9,140 nt of DNA from Fidelibacterota bacterium (lineage in GTDB: Bacteria; Fidelibacterota; Fidelibacteria; Fidelibacterales; Fidelibacteraceae). This document shows positions 1 to 7,978 of this stretch, one piece after another. The notes beneath the pieces are model-generated. The model was not told the origin of the DNA. It did not search any database and saw only the letters and a list, made by a program, of their open reading frames with translations. The translations under genes were made by a program, and so were the position numbers. The stretch spans positions 1-9,140 of the forward strand of contig JAUVKP010000019.1 of the NCBI GenBank assembly GCA_030596185.1. The letters run 5' to 3'. Position 1 is the stretch's first letter. Every line of letters starts with the position of its first letter.

Positions 1-326
1 CGTTCGTCGCGAAGACGTTTGTAGTACAATAATGGATCTACAATGTGCCAACGGGCATAAGTATCGACCCAAATATAACGTTTATCTTTTGTGGTGACCT
101 GATTTGATGCTCCACGCCATTCCAGAAATCGTTTATCAAAAATATGAGTGGTTTCCAGAAAAGGGATCTTGAATTGCAAGCCGGGATTCATAATTGTACG
201 TACGGGTTTACCTAAGCGGGTAACGACGACCTGTTGGGTCTCATCTGCAATGAATAAGCCCGAAGCTGCAATGATGAGCATAACGACGGCCACAACAGCA
301 ATGACAATAATACTTGTTCTTTTCAT
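1..326 (-). CDS. hflC: HflC, SPFH-domain modulator of FtsH protease (5' part; gene runs off the left edge)
   Basis: HflC forms with HflK a large inner-membrane cage of the SPFH/prohibitin family around the AAA+ protease FtsH and modulates degradation of membrane proteins. Visible are the first 108 codons, beginning MKRTSIIVIAVVAVV. A single membrane segment spans about residues 5-27. The start of the SPFH domain follows, with the typical 'GLQFKIPF' stretch and the 'VDTYARWHIVDP' strand that closely resembles E. coli HflC ('VDSYIKWRISD'). The ATG at 326-324 is chosen because it has a strong AAGGAGG five bases upstream and sits directly before the membrane anchor. The rest of the SPFH domain, the coiled coil and the stop lie outside the window (E. 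coli HflC is 334 residues). The gene follows hflK with a 10-base gap, so the two are surely one operon. Identification is from family knowledge; I see nothing aberrant. Confidence 0.95.
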   Translation of the reverse strand, partial: MKRTSIIVIAVVAVVMLIIAASGLFIADETQQVVVTRLGKPVRTIMNPGLQFKIPFLETTHIFDKRFLEWRGASNQVTTKDKRYIWVDTYARWHIVDPLLYYKRLRDE

Positions 327-331
327 GATGG

Positions 332-338
332 CCTCCTT
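332..338 (-). promoter_or_regulatory. Shine-Dalgarno of hflC overlapping the hflK stop codon
   Basis: On the minus strand AAGGAGG lies five bases before the hflC ATG. Its first two bases are the last two of the hflK TAA stop (339-337). Ribosomes terminating on hflK therefore sit on the hflC initiation site, which suggests translational coupling and would help keep the two subunits near equimolar. The overlap is seen directly; the coupling is inferred. Confidence 0.8.
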
Positions 339-1290
339 AATTATCCAGGTTGAGGAGCGGTAAAACGCCGCTGCCGGTTTCGTCAATGATGAATTTTTTC
401 TTCATGACAGGCAGAACCTTGCTCATGGTCTCAAGATAAATTCGTTGCCGTGTGATCTCGGGTGCTTTTTCGTATTCTTTTAACACCGCGACAAATCTGG
501 CGACATCACCTTTGGAACCATTGACACGTTCGGATGCATATCCTTGGGCCTTTTGGATGGTTTGCAATGCTTCACCCTTGGCTTTTGGTATGATCTTGTT
601 GTATTCGGATCGCGCCTGGTTAATGAGTTTTTCTTTGTCTTGCTGAGCCTGGTTGACCTCATTGAACGATGCTTTCACAGCATCGGGTGGGTTAACGTTC
701 TGCAGGACAACCTGCTTAATGCGAATACCCGTCTCGTATTGTTCACACAATACTTGCAAATTGGCTTCAACAGTTTGCGAGATCTCCTGACGACCGACCG
801 TTAGCACTTCATTAAAAGTGCGGTCACCGACCACTTTTCGCATGCTGGCTTCACTCATATCACGCAAGGTTTGTCTGGAATTCCTGACTTTGAAAAGGAA
901 TTTGTAGGGATCTTCAATTCGATATTGGATGATCCATTCAACCACTACAACATTTAAATCGCCGGTCAACATGACCGATTCGCTGCTGAAATTGCCGCGC
1001 GAGTATTGTGAAGTAACTCCGGCTTTCAATGTGCGAAAACCGAATTCTTCTTTTAGCTGACGCTCAACTGCAACTTGATAAACCTTGTCAATCACCGGGA
1101 TCTTAATGTGAAGACCGGGCTCGGTGGTCTTTGTATATTTACCAAATCGCAAGATAACGCCTACATTCTCTGCCTGAACCACATAAAATCCACTCAAGAT
1201 AACAATAACCACGAGTAGGATTATGCCGATATTAATATATTTTTTGGCATTGAGTGTAACGCTTCTTTTGACTTCTTCTGCGTTAACCAT
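337..1290 (-). CDS. hflK: HflK, SPFH-domain modulator of FtsH protease
   Basis: HflK is the partner of HflC in the HflKC complex that regulates FtsH at the inner membrane. The 317-residue product has a short cytoplasmic N-terminus, one membrane helix at about residues 20-38, then the SPFH domain starting with 'AENVGVILRFGKY' (40-52) and 'EPGLHIKIP' (57-65). A 'VNPPDAV' motif (199-205), typical of HflK, is followed by a long charged helix (about 206-255) expected to form the cage wall. The tail ends in the hydrophobic 'GVLPLLNL' (308-315), like the end of other HflK proteins. E. coli HflK is longer (419 residues) mainly because of an extended Gly-rich N-terminus that is absent here; the short form is common outside Proteobacteria. 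The ATG at 1290-1288 has GGAGGA five bases upstream. It is first gene of the hflK-hflC operon and is divergent from the AddAB-fusion gene. Confidence 0.95.
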   Translation of the reverse strand: MVNAEEVKRSVTLNAKKYINIGIILLVVIVILSGFYVVQAENVGVILRFGKYTKTTEPGLHIKIPVIDKVYQVAVERQLKEEFGFRTLKAGVTSQYSRGNFSSESVMLTGDLNVVVVEWIIQYRIEDPYKFLFKVRNSRQTLRDMSEASMRKVVGDRTFNEVLTVGRQEISQTVEANLQVLCEQYETGIRIKQVVLQNVNPPDAVKASFNEVNQAQQDKEKLINQARSEYNKIIPKAKGEALQTIQKAQGYASERVNGSKGDVARFVAVLKEYEKAPEITRQRIYLETMSKVLPVMKKKFIIDETGSGVLPLLNLDN

Positions 1291-1401
1291 ACTGTTCCTC
1301 CGTTTTGAGTTGTTCGCAAGAATGTAAAAAAATATTTATCAATATGATATATATTTCGTAATTTTCCCAAGATGTAACTAATAACATTATATGGAGTTCC
1401 C
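1291..1401. promoter_or_regulatory. Divergent promoter region between hflK and the AddAB-fusion gene
   Basis: This 111-base gap between two head-to-head genes must contain both promoters. It is very AT-rich, with an A-run at 1326-1332 and the alternating stretch 'ATATGATATATAT' at about 1342-1354. On the plus strand TATATTTC (1350-1357) matches seven of eight positions of the Bacteroidota-type -7 box TAnnTTTG, but I find no matching upstream TTTG/TTG element at the right distance. On the minus strand a TATAAT (1391-1386) has no convincing -35 partner. The location of promoters here is certain by layout; the individual boxes are weak. Confidence 0.45.
1393..1396 (+). promoter_or_regulatory. 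Shine-Dalgarno supporting a TTG start
   Basis: GGAG lies five bases before TTG at 1402. An in-frame TAA at 1375-1377 rules out any upstream extension, and no ATG or GTG in this frame exists between that stop and 1402. The P-loop already begins at residue 18, so a later start would remove it. Together these make TTG the start. The ATG at 1391 is in another frame and ends after 11 codons. Confidence 0.7.
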
Positions 1402-4400
1402 TTGGATCATCTTAAACGCGCTTTAAATTGCGACCGATCTGTTTTTATTCAAGCATGTGCCGGAGCAGGAAAGACATTTGCTCTTACAAAGCGCTATGCC
1501 GCCATTTTGGATCGCTTTGCGCAAGAAGCTGCGAACGGCGCAAATCTTGAGCAGATAGATCATAAGAAGATACTGGTCATCACTTTTACAAAAAAAGCGA
1601 CCGGCGAGATGAATGAGCGTATCAATGAAGATGTAAACATCCTGCTTTCGGGTGAAGAAATCGAAAAGATGAAGAAGCGGGACATTGATTTTTGTCCGAC
1701 TTTGCGTAACACTAAAGATGAAGCCGTTTTGGAATATACTAAAAAACTAAAAGATACTTTTTCCCAGAACTCTATTTCAACGATTGATAGCTTTTGCAGC
1801 GGGATATTGAGAGAATTTGCACATAAAATTGATCTTGACCCTCAATTTACCTCTCAGGATGATGCGGAATCCAAAAAACTGCTGGACGAAAGCCTTGAAA
1901 AATGGTTAAGACAAAAAACAGCCGACGATTCGCAGAGTTTTGATATTTTGCTAGATGATATGAGCTTTTATCATATTCGCCAGGCCATCAAGAACCTGTA
2001 TCACAGTCGCGAGATTCTGGATGCCTATACGAACAATATTGAAAACAAGAGCATAGAAGAAATTTGGCAGGATTGGCTGATCCGTTATACACCCGATGCC
2101 GATATTGAAATGCTGGTCATTGCTTTTGAAAATCTTTGGCGTGATGCTCTGGAGAATTGTAAAGACCAAACAGACGCACTTTTTGTTCTACTCAAGAACA
2201 TGCATGATGATCTTGAAAAGATCCGTTCAATACGATCTCCACTTGAATTTAGAGTAGCTTTTTTAAGTGAAGTGGTTAACCGTAAGAAAGGTTTTATCAA
2301 GGATGATGGCGAGTATCGTAAAGACCCTCCCGGGAACAAAGGAAATTGGAAAAAAGGAAAAGATCTTACTATAGATTGGTTCGACTTATTACAAACCATA
2401 GATCCAAAAGAGATCAAACAAACTCCCGGTCCGGGCGATAAAAAGATCATTCCTCTCCTAAAAACATTGATCGCACTCTATCGGGATTTTAATGATTATT
2501 ATTTTGAGGTCAAAAAACAGCGCAATGTACTGGATTTTTCGGATGTTATTATTAAAACTCATGAACTCTTAAACGATGATGCGGATATTTGCAAACAGAT
2601 AGCAAAACGTTATCGTCATATTATGTTAGATGAATTTCAGGACACTAATCCGCTTCGCTGGGATATCATTCGTATGATCTATATGTCCACGGACAATGCG
2701 AAATTATTTATTGTAGGTGACCGCAAGCAATCTATTTTTCGATTTGCCAATGCCGATGTCACGGTCATGAACGATGCCGAGGCCCTGATCCGGGAAGAAA
2801 AAGGAGAGATCCTCGATTTTAATGATAACTATCGTTCCAGTAAGGAATTTGTCGAAAAAGGCATTAATGAACTTATCAAAAAGATCATGCCATCCGATGA
2901 AGAAGAAAAAGAAGCTTACGAGGCATTATTTGAACCCACCGAAGCCAAGACTGATACAGAAAATATTTTTCCGGCGGTAGAAGCTCACTGGTGCTCAGCC
3001 TTAGATGACGACAGCGATGATTATCTTCCGGCGCTTCACGCTGCGAAACAAGTCAAACGTTTATTGGATAAATATGAGAACAGCACGATCGACCCCAAGA
3101 ACGGCAAACCACTGATCGGTGTGATCTTAAGACGCTTCACTAAGATATCAGATTATCTTCAAGCCTTTAGAAAATTGGATATTCCCATCTCGATCATCGG
3201 AGGAAAAGGTTTTTATGAGACACCCGCAGCGAGAGATATTTTTCATTTTCTATCCGTGTTGGATAATCCCTGCGATGATCATGCCTTGACCGGCCTTCTG
3301 CGTTCACCCTTTATTGCGCTTTCAGATCCCGATATCTATTTATTGAGTAAACGGGACAAAGACACACCTTTCTTTGAAGTCATGAAAGATCATGTATCGT
3401 TATACGAAGCACGAAATTTGATCGAAACATGGATCCAAACTGCAGGCACGATGCCTTTGGACGAATTGATCGCTCAAATTCTTGACAATGAAGACCGGGA
3501 ATTGGGATATGTCAGTGAACTGATGCCCGAACAGCAGCTGGCAAATTTAGATAAAGCCATCAACATTATTCGCGGTATGCAACGGAGCGGCCGTTCCCTG
3601 AGAGCTATCCGCGAGTTCTTTGCTTATCAGATAGCTCAGGAAAGTTCCGATGCTCAGGCTGTTTATCCGGGTACCGCTAAAGTTCATCTTTTAACTGTGC
3701 ACAAAGCCAAGGGACTTGAATACCCCATCGTCGTATTGCCGGAAATGAATCATGGTGGAAAATCAACGAATGATAATATTCGTCTGGGACGGACAGGGGA
3801 GAATGCCGAGATCGCTCTTTCATTGTCCGATAAAGATAAACCCGGTTTGCTCCTGCGCCTAAAAGAAATCGCCAATAAAGAAGAGGAAGCCGAGGACAAA
3901 CGAATTTTTTATGTTGCACTTACACGAGCGATCCATAAAGTTTGTTTTCTTGCTGAAGAAAAAGATAAAGCAGGCGAAAAGACCTGGTGGAATAAATATG
4001 TTCTACAGCCCGGAGAATTAAAATTAAAAGAACCGGAAAATTGGCCGGCTGAGAAAATTAAGCAACATCTTGCTGAGGATATGGCCCTTAGCGATAGACA
4101 AAGCGATATTAAAACGAAAGATTGGATCGAAGCTCCAAAATTCGAGAGCACGGAATTATATCTTTATCGTACGCCTCACGATCTGATGGGTGAGAGTAAA
4201 GAGTTTGAGATCCCGGCAGCAAAAGAAGGACTCGGAACTGCCCCCGGCTCACTTTATCATTATTGTGTTGAACAAACATGGTTTGATGTTAATACTTATA
4301 AAAATGAAATTGATGATTACATTCAAGGTCATTTTTCAGAGGTAGATAAAAATAAACTGATCGCAAAAGTGGATGCTTTATTGTTAACGACCCGTAAGCA

Positions 4401-7191
4401 TCCGATCTATGATGTTTTAAATGATCCCGTTGTCGAACAATACCGTGAATTGAAAGTAAAAGCCTGGTTGGGAAAAGATCACGACCTGATTCAGGTTAAT
4501 GGTACTATTGATCTGCTGTACCAAAAGGATGGTCAATGGGTTATTGTTGACTTCAAAACCGACAGCAGTACACGACGATTGGAAGCCTACAGAAAACAGA
4601 TCCAAAGCTATCAGTGGATGCTCAAGCAGGCATATAATATTGATGCTCTTGGGAAGATATTTTTTGTCGCACTAAATGAAATGGTGAATGTCGCTTGGGA
4701 TGATGTTTATTTTGACGGATTACCGATCGGCAGTGACTACATCCCTGTATTACCCGGGTCGAATTTTGATGTTAACCCGCTGATCAAAAAGATAAGTGAA
4801 GGCGATCATATTTTATTCTGTGCGTCGGCGCATCATGAAGAACAGATCTATCTTGGACTGGTGAAAGCCGGCTGTATGCGTCCGGATATCACGATCACAA
4901 CCCTAAGCAAGTGGGTAAAATCCTCGGGCGCAGTTTGTACTTCTCAAGATTGCTTGCGACTGATGATCCAAAGATCAGATGAAAACATGAAGCAAGGTAC
5001 TGCAGATTTTCTGGCAAAAGCGATCAAAGATCATGAACTGCGAAAAGGTGAAATTCGCAATGAGTTCAGAAAAGAATATCGAAATATTTTATCCGATAAG
5101 AGCTACAAAGCGACGAATATTCCCTACATGAATGTTCAAGCAAACGGTCAGCGGATCGGTTTTATCAATTTGCCGCCTTTAGCACCGCTTGAATTGGAAC
5201 TTGTTGCTAAACTAAGATCGCAAACGGAGTGTTTTGATTGTTCACTTATTCCCGGAAAAAAAGAAAGTGAAGTAAGATACATTGAGGCCTTCTCGCCAAG
5301 AGAAGAAGTCTTGGCTGTTGCTCAACATATTAAGAGCAATTTAAAGCCGGATGAGGATGTTTTGATCACGCTCTCCAGTATGGAAAAATACGCGCCTCAT
5401 CTCCAGCGCATCTTCCCGCAGCTGGGTTTGCAGGTTAGATTTATTGGTCCAAGATCTTTACTTGAATCACCATGTACGTCGCTACTTCTTGATGTGTTGA
5501 AAGTATGCAAGATACCCAATCCGGACTGGCAGGATCTTGCGCCCATTTTATTGCATCCCTTGCGCAAACCGGATCACGAACTTTTAATCTATGATAAAAT
5601 TATTCGCTCCCGTCCCCTTGATGAACACAAATTACCCTTTAGCGCGCGTGAGTTTTTAAAGGACTATCAATACACGGATATTAAGCAATTAAAAGATAAA
5701 ATTGATCTCTTTATTAAAGACCTGGATATTAACTCCGATCCTGAAAAAAAAGTATGCGCAAAGTTTGTTGACATACTTGATGAGCTTATCAAAGATCTTA
5801 ATTTAATCTATCATGAACTTGATCTCTCAAGAGTTTATCAGGAAATGCTGGTCCGGATCAAAAAGGAAAGCATTCCAAGACGGGATCAGACAAACGGTAT
5901 CCCCGTGCTTGGATTTTTGGACAGCTTGGGATCTGTTCCGGATAAACTTTATGTCATGGGTATGGTCGAGGGCGATATTCCCCGTCCTGAAAACGAAAAT
6001 CCATGTTTCAACCCAAAAGAGCCATTTTCACTCGAATTGAATCGTCATTTTATGAAATACTGGCAATTGCTGGGTGATCGTGTGATCTATTCATCTTCTC
6101 AACATGCAGAGGACGGAAGTGATCAGAACCGTTCTTCCTTCCTTGAGGGCCTGTCATTAAAATCCATTTTTGCAGAGAAGGGAATAAGGCGCGATATTTT
6201 ACTTCAATACGACAATTGTTTGATTAATAAAGCAGATAAACCAATAAAAAATCGGCACAATGAAATTATTTCAGGAGAGAAAAGAATATATTCCGGTCAG
6301 GTTGATGAAACAGTTAAAGACTTTGATCTGGCAGTGAGTTCCATTGATACTTTGCTGGCTTGCCCCATGAAATTCTATTTCGACAAGATACTAAAAGTGG
6401 CTTTCATAGATGAGGATGAAGGACTTCATTGGATATTGAAAAGAGGAAATATCGTCCATAAGATCTTAGAACATTTTGGAGAAGAAGGCGGTTTTGCTTT
6501 AAATCTTAACGCTGCGGTGAAGCTTCTGGGAAAAAATATTCAAGATGCCTTTATTGAAGAAAAGATCGATCCCAATGATCCCTTTCAAATGGATCAATTC
6601 AGAAATTATATTCGTGATCTAAATGAAAATTCGGAGTCCAATTGCCTGATCAAGATATTGGAAGTAAACCAAAAAGAATTTGAAGGCTATGAGCATATCG
6701 AAACGGAAAAACCCTTTGATGATCTTGAATTATCTTATGGCGATATAAAGGTTAATTTAAAGGGCCGGATCGATAAATTACTGATCGATGAGCAAGAGAA
6801 ACGGCTTGTAGCAAGTGATTACAAGACAGGAACGATCAAGACCAATAGATTGACAAAAATGATGCTTTCCCAGCTCTATCTTTATCAAAAAAAGTGCAAA
6901 GAAGATTATCCCGGTCATGAGTTGATGGCAGTTTACGAGCAAGTTAAAGATTGGGATAATACCAAAATTATTAAATTTGTAGAAAATGATACATCTTTTA
7001 TGCAAATTGGATCAAGAACGAAAAATGCTTTTAGTATTGAAAAGTTTGAACAATATCTTACCGATCTTTTTAATCAGATTAGCGAAGGAAAGTATTATAT
7101 TACCGGCAGGCCTTTTAAAGATGCCTGTGAGAACTGTCCACATGTCGGCCTGTGTCGAAAGGATAGTAGGTTAAAGATTAAGGAGAATTAA
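1402..7191 (+). CDS. addAB: Single-chain AddA-AddB helicase-nuclease (natural fusion, 1929 residues)
   Basis: AddAB resects double-strand DNA ends for RecA loading and degrades foreign linear DNA. The AddA half (about 1-1100) has every UvrD-type motif: P-loop ACAGAGKT (18-25), TFTKKA (61-66), STIDSFC (126-132), LDEFQDT (409-415), GDRKQSIFRF (439-448), NYRSS (476-480), TVHKAKGLEYP (765-775) and YVALTRA (837-843). Its PD-(D/E)XK nuclease follows with H953, D1037, D1050-F-K1052 and QIQSY (1066-1070). From about 1115 an AddB half begins: an inactivated helicase fold with no P-loop, 'SPREE' (1298-1302), 'VMGMVEGDIP' (1518-1527), then a second nuclease with H1686, D1791, D1806-Y-K1808, Q1824/Y1828. 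C1654 with C1909, C1912 and C1918 gives the AddB-type four-cysteine Fe-S staple. B. subtilis AddA and AddB are separate chains of about 1232 and 1166 residues, so both halves here are compact, AddB especially. The TTG start gives no Q motif before the P-loop. Assignment to AddAB is firm; the activity of one chain is inferred. Confidence 0.92.
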   Translation: MDHLKRALNCDRSVFIQACAGAGKTFALTKRYAAILDRFAQEAANGANLEQIDHKKILVITFTKKATGEMNERINEDVNILLSGEEIEKMKKRDIDFCPTLRNTKDEAVLEYTKKLKDTFSQNSISTIDSFCSGILREFAHKIDLDPQFTSQDDAESKKLLDESLEKWLRQKTADDSQSFDILLDDMSFYHIRQAIKNLYHSREILDAYTNNIENKSIEEIWQDWLIRYTPDADIEMLVIAFENLWRDALENCKDQTDALFVLLKNMHDDLEKIRSIRSPLEFRVAFLSEVVNRKKGFIKDDGEYRKDPPGNKGNWKKGKDLTIDWFDLLQTIDPKEIKQTPGPGDKKIIPLLKTLIALYRDFNDYYFEVKKQRNVLDFSDVIIKTHELLNDDADICKQIAKRYRHIMLDEFQDTNPLRWDIIRMIYMSTDNAKLFIVGDRKQSIFRFANADVTVMNDAEALIREEKGEILDFNDNYRSSKEFVEKGINELIKKIMPSDEEEKEAYEALFEPTEAKTDTENIFPAVEAHWCSALDDDSDDYLPALHAAKQVKRLLDKYENSTIDPKNGKPLIGVILRRFTKISDYLQAFRKLDIPISIIGGKGFYETPAARDIFHFLSVLDNPCDDHALTGLLRSPFIALSDPDIYLLSKRDKDTPFFEVMKDHVSLYEARNLIETWIQTAGTMPLDELIAQILDNEDRELGYVSELMPEQQLANLDKAINIIRGMQRSGRSLRAIREFFAYQIAQESSDAQAVYPGTAKVHLLTVHKAKGLEYPIVVLPEMNHGGKSTNDNIRLGRTGENAEIALSLSDKDKPGLLLRLKEIANKEEEAEDKRIFYVALTRAIHKVCFLAEEKDKAGEKTWWNKYVLQPGELKLKEPENWPAEKIKQHLAEDMALSDRQSDIKTKDWIEAPKFESTELYLYRTPHDLMGESKEFEIPAAKEGLGTAPGSLYHYCVEQTWFDVNTYKNEIDDYIQGHFSEVDKNKLIAKVDALLLTTRKHPIYDVLNDPVVEQYRELKVKAWLGKDHDLIQVNGTIDLLYQKDGQWVIVDFKTDSSTRRLEAYRKQIQSYQWMLKQAYNIDALGKIFFVALNEMVNVAWDDVYFDGLPIGSDYIPVLPGSNFDVNPLIKKISEGDHILFCASAHHEEQIYLGLVKAGCMRPDITITTLSKWVKSSGAVCTSQDCLRLMIQRSDENMKQGTADFLAKAIKDHELRKGEIRNEFRKEYRNILSDKSYKATNIPYMNVQANGQRIGFINLPPLAPLELELVAKLRSQTECFDCSLIPGKKESEVRYIEAFSPREEVLAVAQHIKSNLKPDEDVLITLSSMEKYAPHLQRIFPQLGLQVRFIGPRSLLESPCTSLLLDVLKVCKIPNPDWQDLAPILLHPLRKPDHELLIYDKIIRSRPLDEHKLPFSAREFLKDYQYTDIKQLKDKIDLFIKDLDINSDPEKKVCAKFVDILDELIKDLNLIYHELDLSRVYQEMLVRIKKESIPRRDQTNGIPVLGFLDSLGSVPDKLYVMGMVEGDIPRPENENPCFNPKEPFSLELNRHFMKYWQLLGDRVIYSSSQHAEDGSDQNRSSFLEGLSLKSIFAEKGIRRDILLQYDNCLINKADKPIKNRHNEIISGEKRIYSGQVDETVKDFDLAVSSIDTLLACPMKFYFDKILKVAFIDEDEGLHWILKRGNIVHKILEHFGEEGGFALNLNAAVKLLGKNIQDAFIEEKIDPNDPFQMDQFRNYIRDLNENSESNCLIKILEVNQKEFEGYEHIETEKPFDDLELSYGDIKVNLKGRIDKLLIDEQEKRLVASDYKTGTIKTNRLTKMMLSQLYLYQKKCKEDYPGHELMAVYEQVKDWDNTKIIKFVENDTSFMQIGSRTKNAFSIEKFEQYLTDLFNQISEGKYYITGRPFKDACENCPHVGLCRKDSRLKIKEN
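7181..7185 (+). promoter_or_regulatory. Shine-Dalgarno inside the 3' end of the AddAB-fusion gene
   Basis: AGGAG lies seven bases before the ATG at 7193 and inside the last codons of the fusion gene (stop 7189-7191). Only one base separates the stop and the next start, so the small downstream gene is probably expressed by translational coupling and shares the fusion gene's promoter. Confidence 0.75.
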
Positions 7192-7192
7192 A

Positions 7193-7545
<353 letters not shown>

Positions 7546-7550
7546 AATAT

Positions 7551-7907
7551 TTATTTTTTGTTAAGATTATTTCTTGTGGTTTTAACAATTGAGTGAAGAA
7601 TTTTAACTATTTCTGTACAATCGTTCAAAAGAGAATCCCAATCGCCATCATAACTTTTAGTTTTTATAACTAACTTAATCCAATATTCGGTTTCTTTTGC
7701 TTCTTTGAGGGCAATATTCATTTTTGAGAGAAAATCCTTTTTACTTTGGCCGTATTCTCCTTCAATGACATTTGCTCCTATACTTGTACCTGATTTTAAC
7801 AATTGATTTGAAATAACAAATTCTTTTTTCGATTGCAAAAGATTGCAACATTTAACAATTCTTTCAGAAAAACAAAAAGTCTTATCGGCAATAATGCTCG
7901 TCCCCAT
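7551..7907 (-). CDS. Four-helix-bundle protein of the S23 / 23S rRNA intervening-sequence family
   Basis: The 118-residue product matches the four-helix-bundle family named after proteins encoded in 23S rRNA intervening sequences (TIGR02436/PF05635 type). The hallmark block 'LLKSGTSIGANVIEGEYG' (36-53) is present, followed by 'KKDFLSKMNIALKEAKETEYW' split over 56-76 and a C-terminal helix around 'EIVKILHSIVKTTRN'. Full length is usual for the family. Members form small helical oligomers with a basic surface and are thought to bind nucleic acid; the biological role is not established. The related Avd protein works with retron-like reverse transcriptases in diversity-generating systems, but no such partner is here. 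The ATG at 7907 has only GGGGA three bases upstream, a poor site, so the start is less sure than the family. It is the only gene of a repeat-bounded cassette and is antisense to the operon at its left. Confidence 0.93.
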   Translation of the reverse strand: MGTSIIADKTFCFSERIVKCCNLLQSKKEFVISNQLLKSGTSIGANVIEGEYGQSKKDFLSKMNIALKEAKETEYWIKLVIKTKSYDGDWDSLLNDCTEIVKILHSIVKTTRNNLNKK

Positions 7908-7915
7908 ATGTCCCC
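7900..7915 (-). repeat. Short direct repeat GGGGAC-ATAT-GGGGAC at the four-helix-bundle start
   Basis: On the minus strand GGGGAC occurs twice, separated by ATAT, with the start codon ATG lying between and overlapping the second copy. The G-runs stand out in an otherwise AT-rich cassette. It may act as a weak ribosome site or be a protein-binding site; nothing more can be said from sequence. Confidence 0.6.
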
Positions 7916-7942
7916 AATTTTATCTAGAAAATGTGTTTTTTC

Positions 7943-7974
7943 CGTTTTTAGTTATTCGTTATTAACTATTCATT
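7943..7974 (-). repeat. Right terminal inverted repeat of the four-helix-bundle cassette
   Basis: This is the inverted partner of 7507-7545, with the tandem unit decayed (GTTAATAACG, AATAACT instead of exact AATAGTG). It also contains a weak internal dyad, AGTTA/TAACT, at 7950-7967. Read inward on the minus strand it carries TGA, TAG and several TAA codons covering all three frames. The end is four bases beyond the stop codon of the secreted-protein gene. No GC-rich stem with a T-run is present, so it is not a standard intrinsic terminator. Confidence 0.65.
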
Positions 7975-7978
7975 AAAC

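Noticed and set aside
1391..1426. ATG-started 11-codon ORF overlapping the AddAB-fusion start, possible leader peptide
   Set aside because: It has no ribosome site of its own, no regulatory codon pattern and no hairpins; probably chance. The GGAG after its ATG serves the TTG start.
2085..2450. Long open frames antisense to the AddAB fusion (also 3677-4151, 6778-7005)
   Set aside because: They lie wholly inside a gene with clear motifs, lack ribosome sites and give compositionally odd, family-less proteins; they are shadows of the real frame.
6301..7191. Stand-alone Cas4-like nuclease, because of the PD-(D/E)XK and four-cysteine pattern
   Set aside because: The domain is continuous with an AddB-type helicase fold and has AddB order of motifs; the Cys arrangement is shared by AddB and Cas4.
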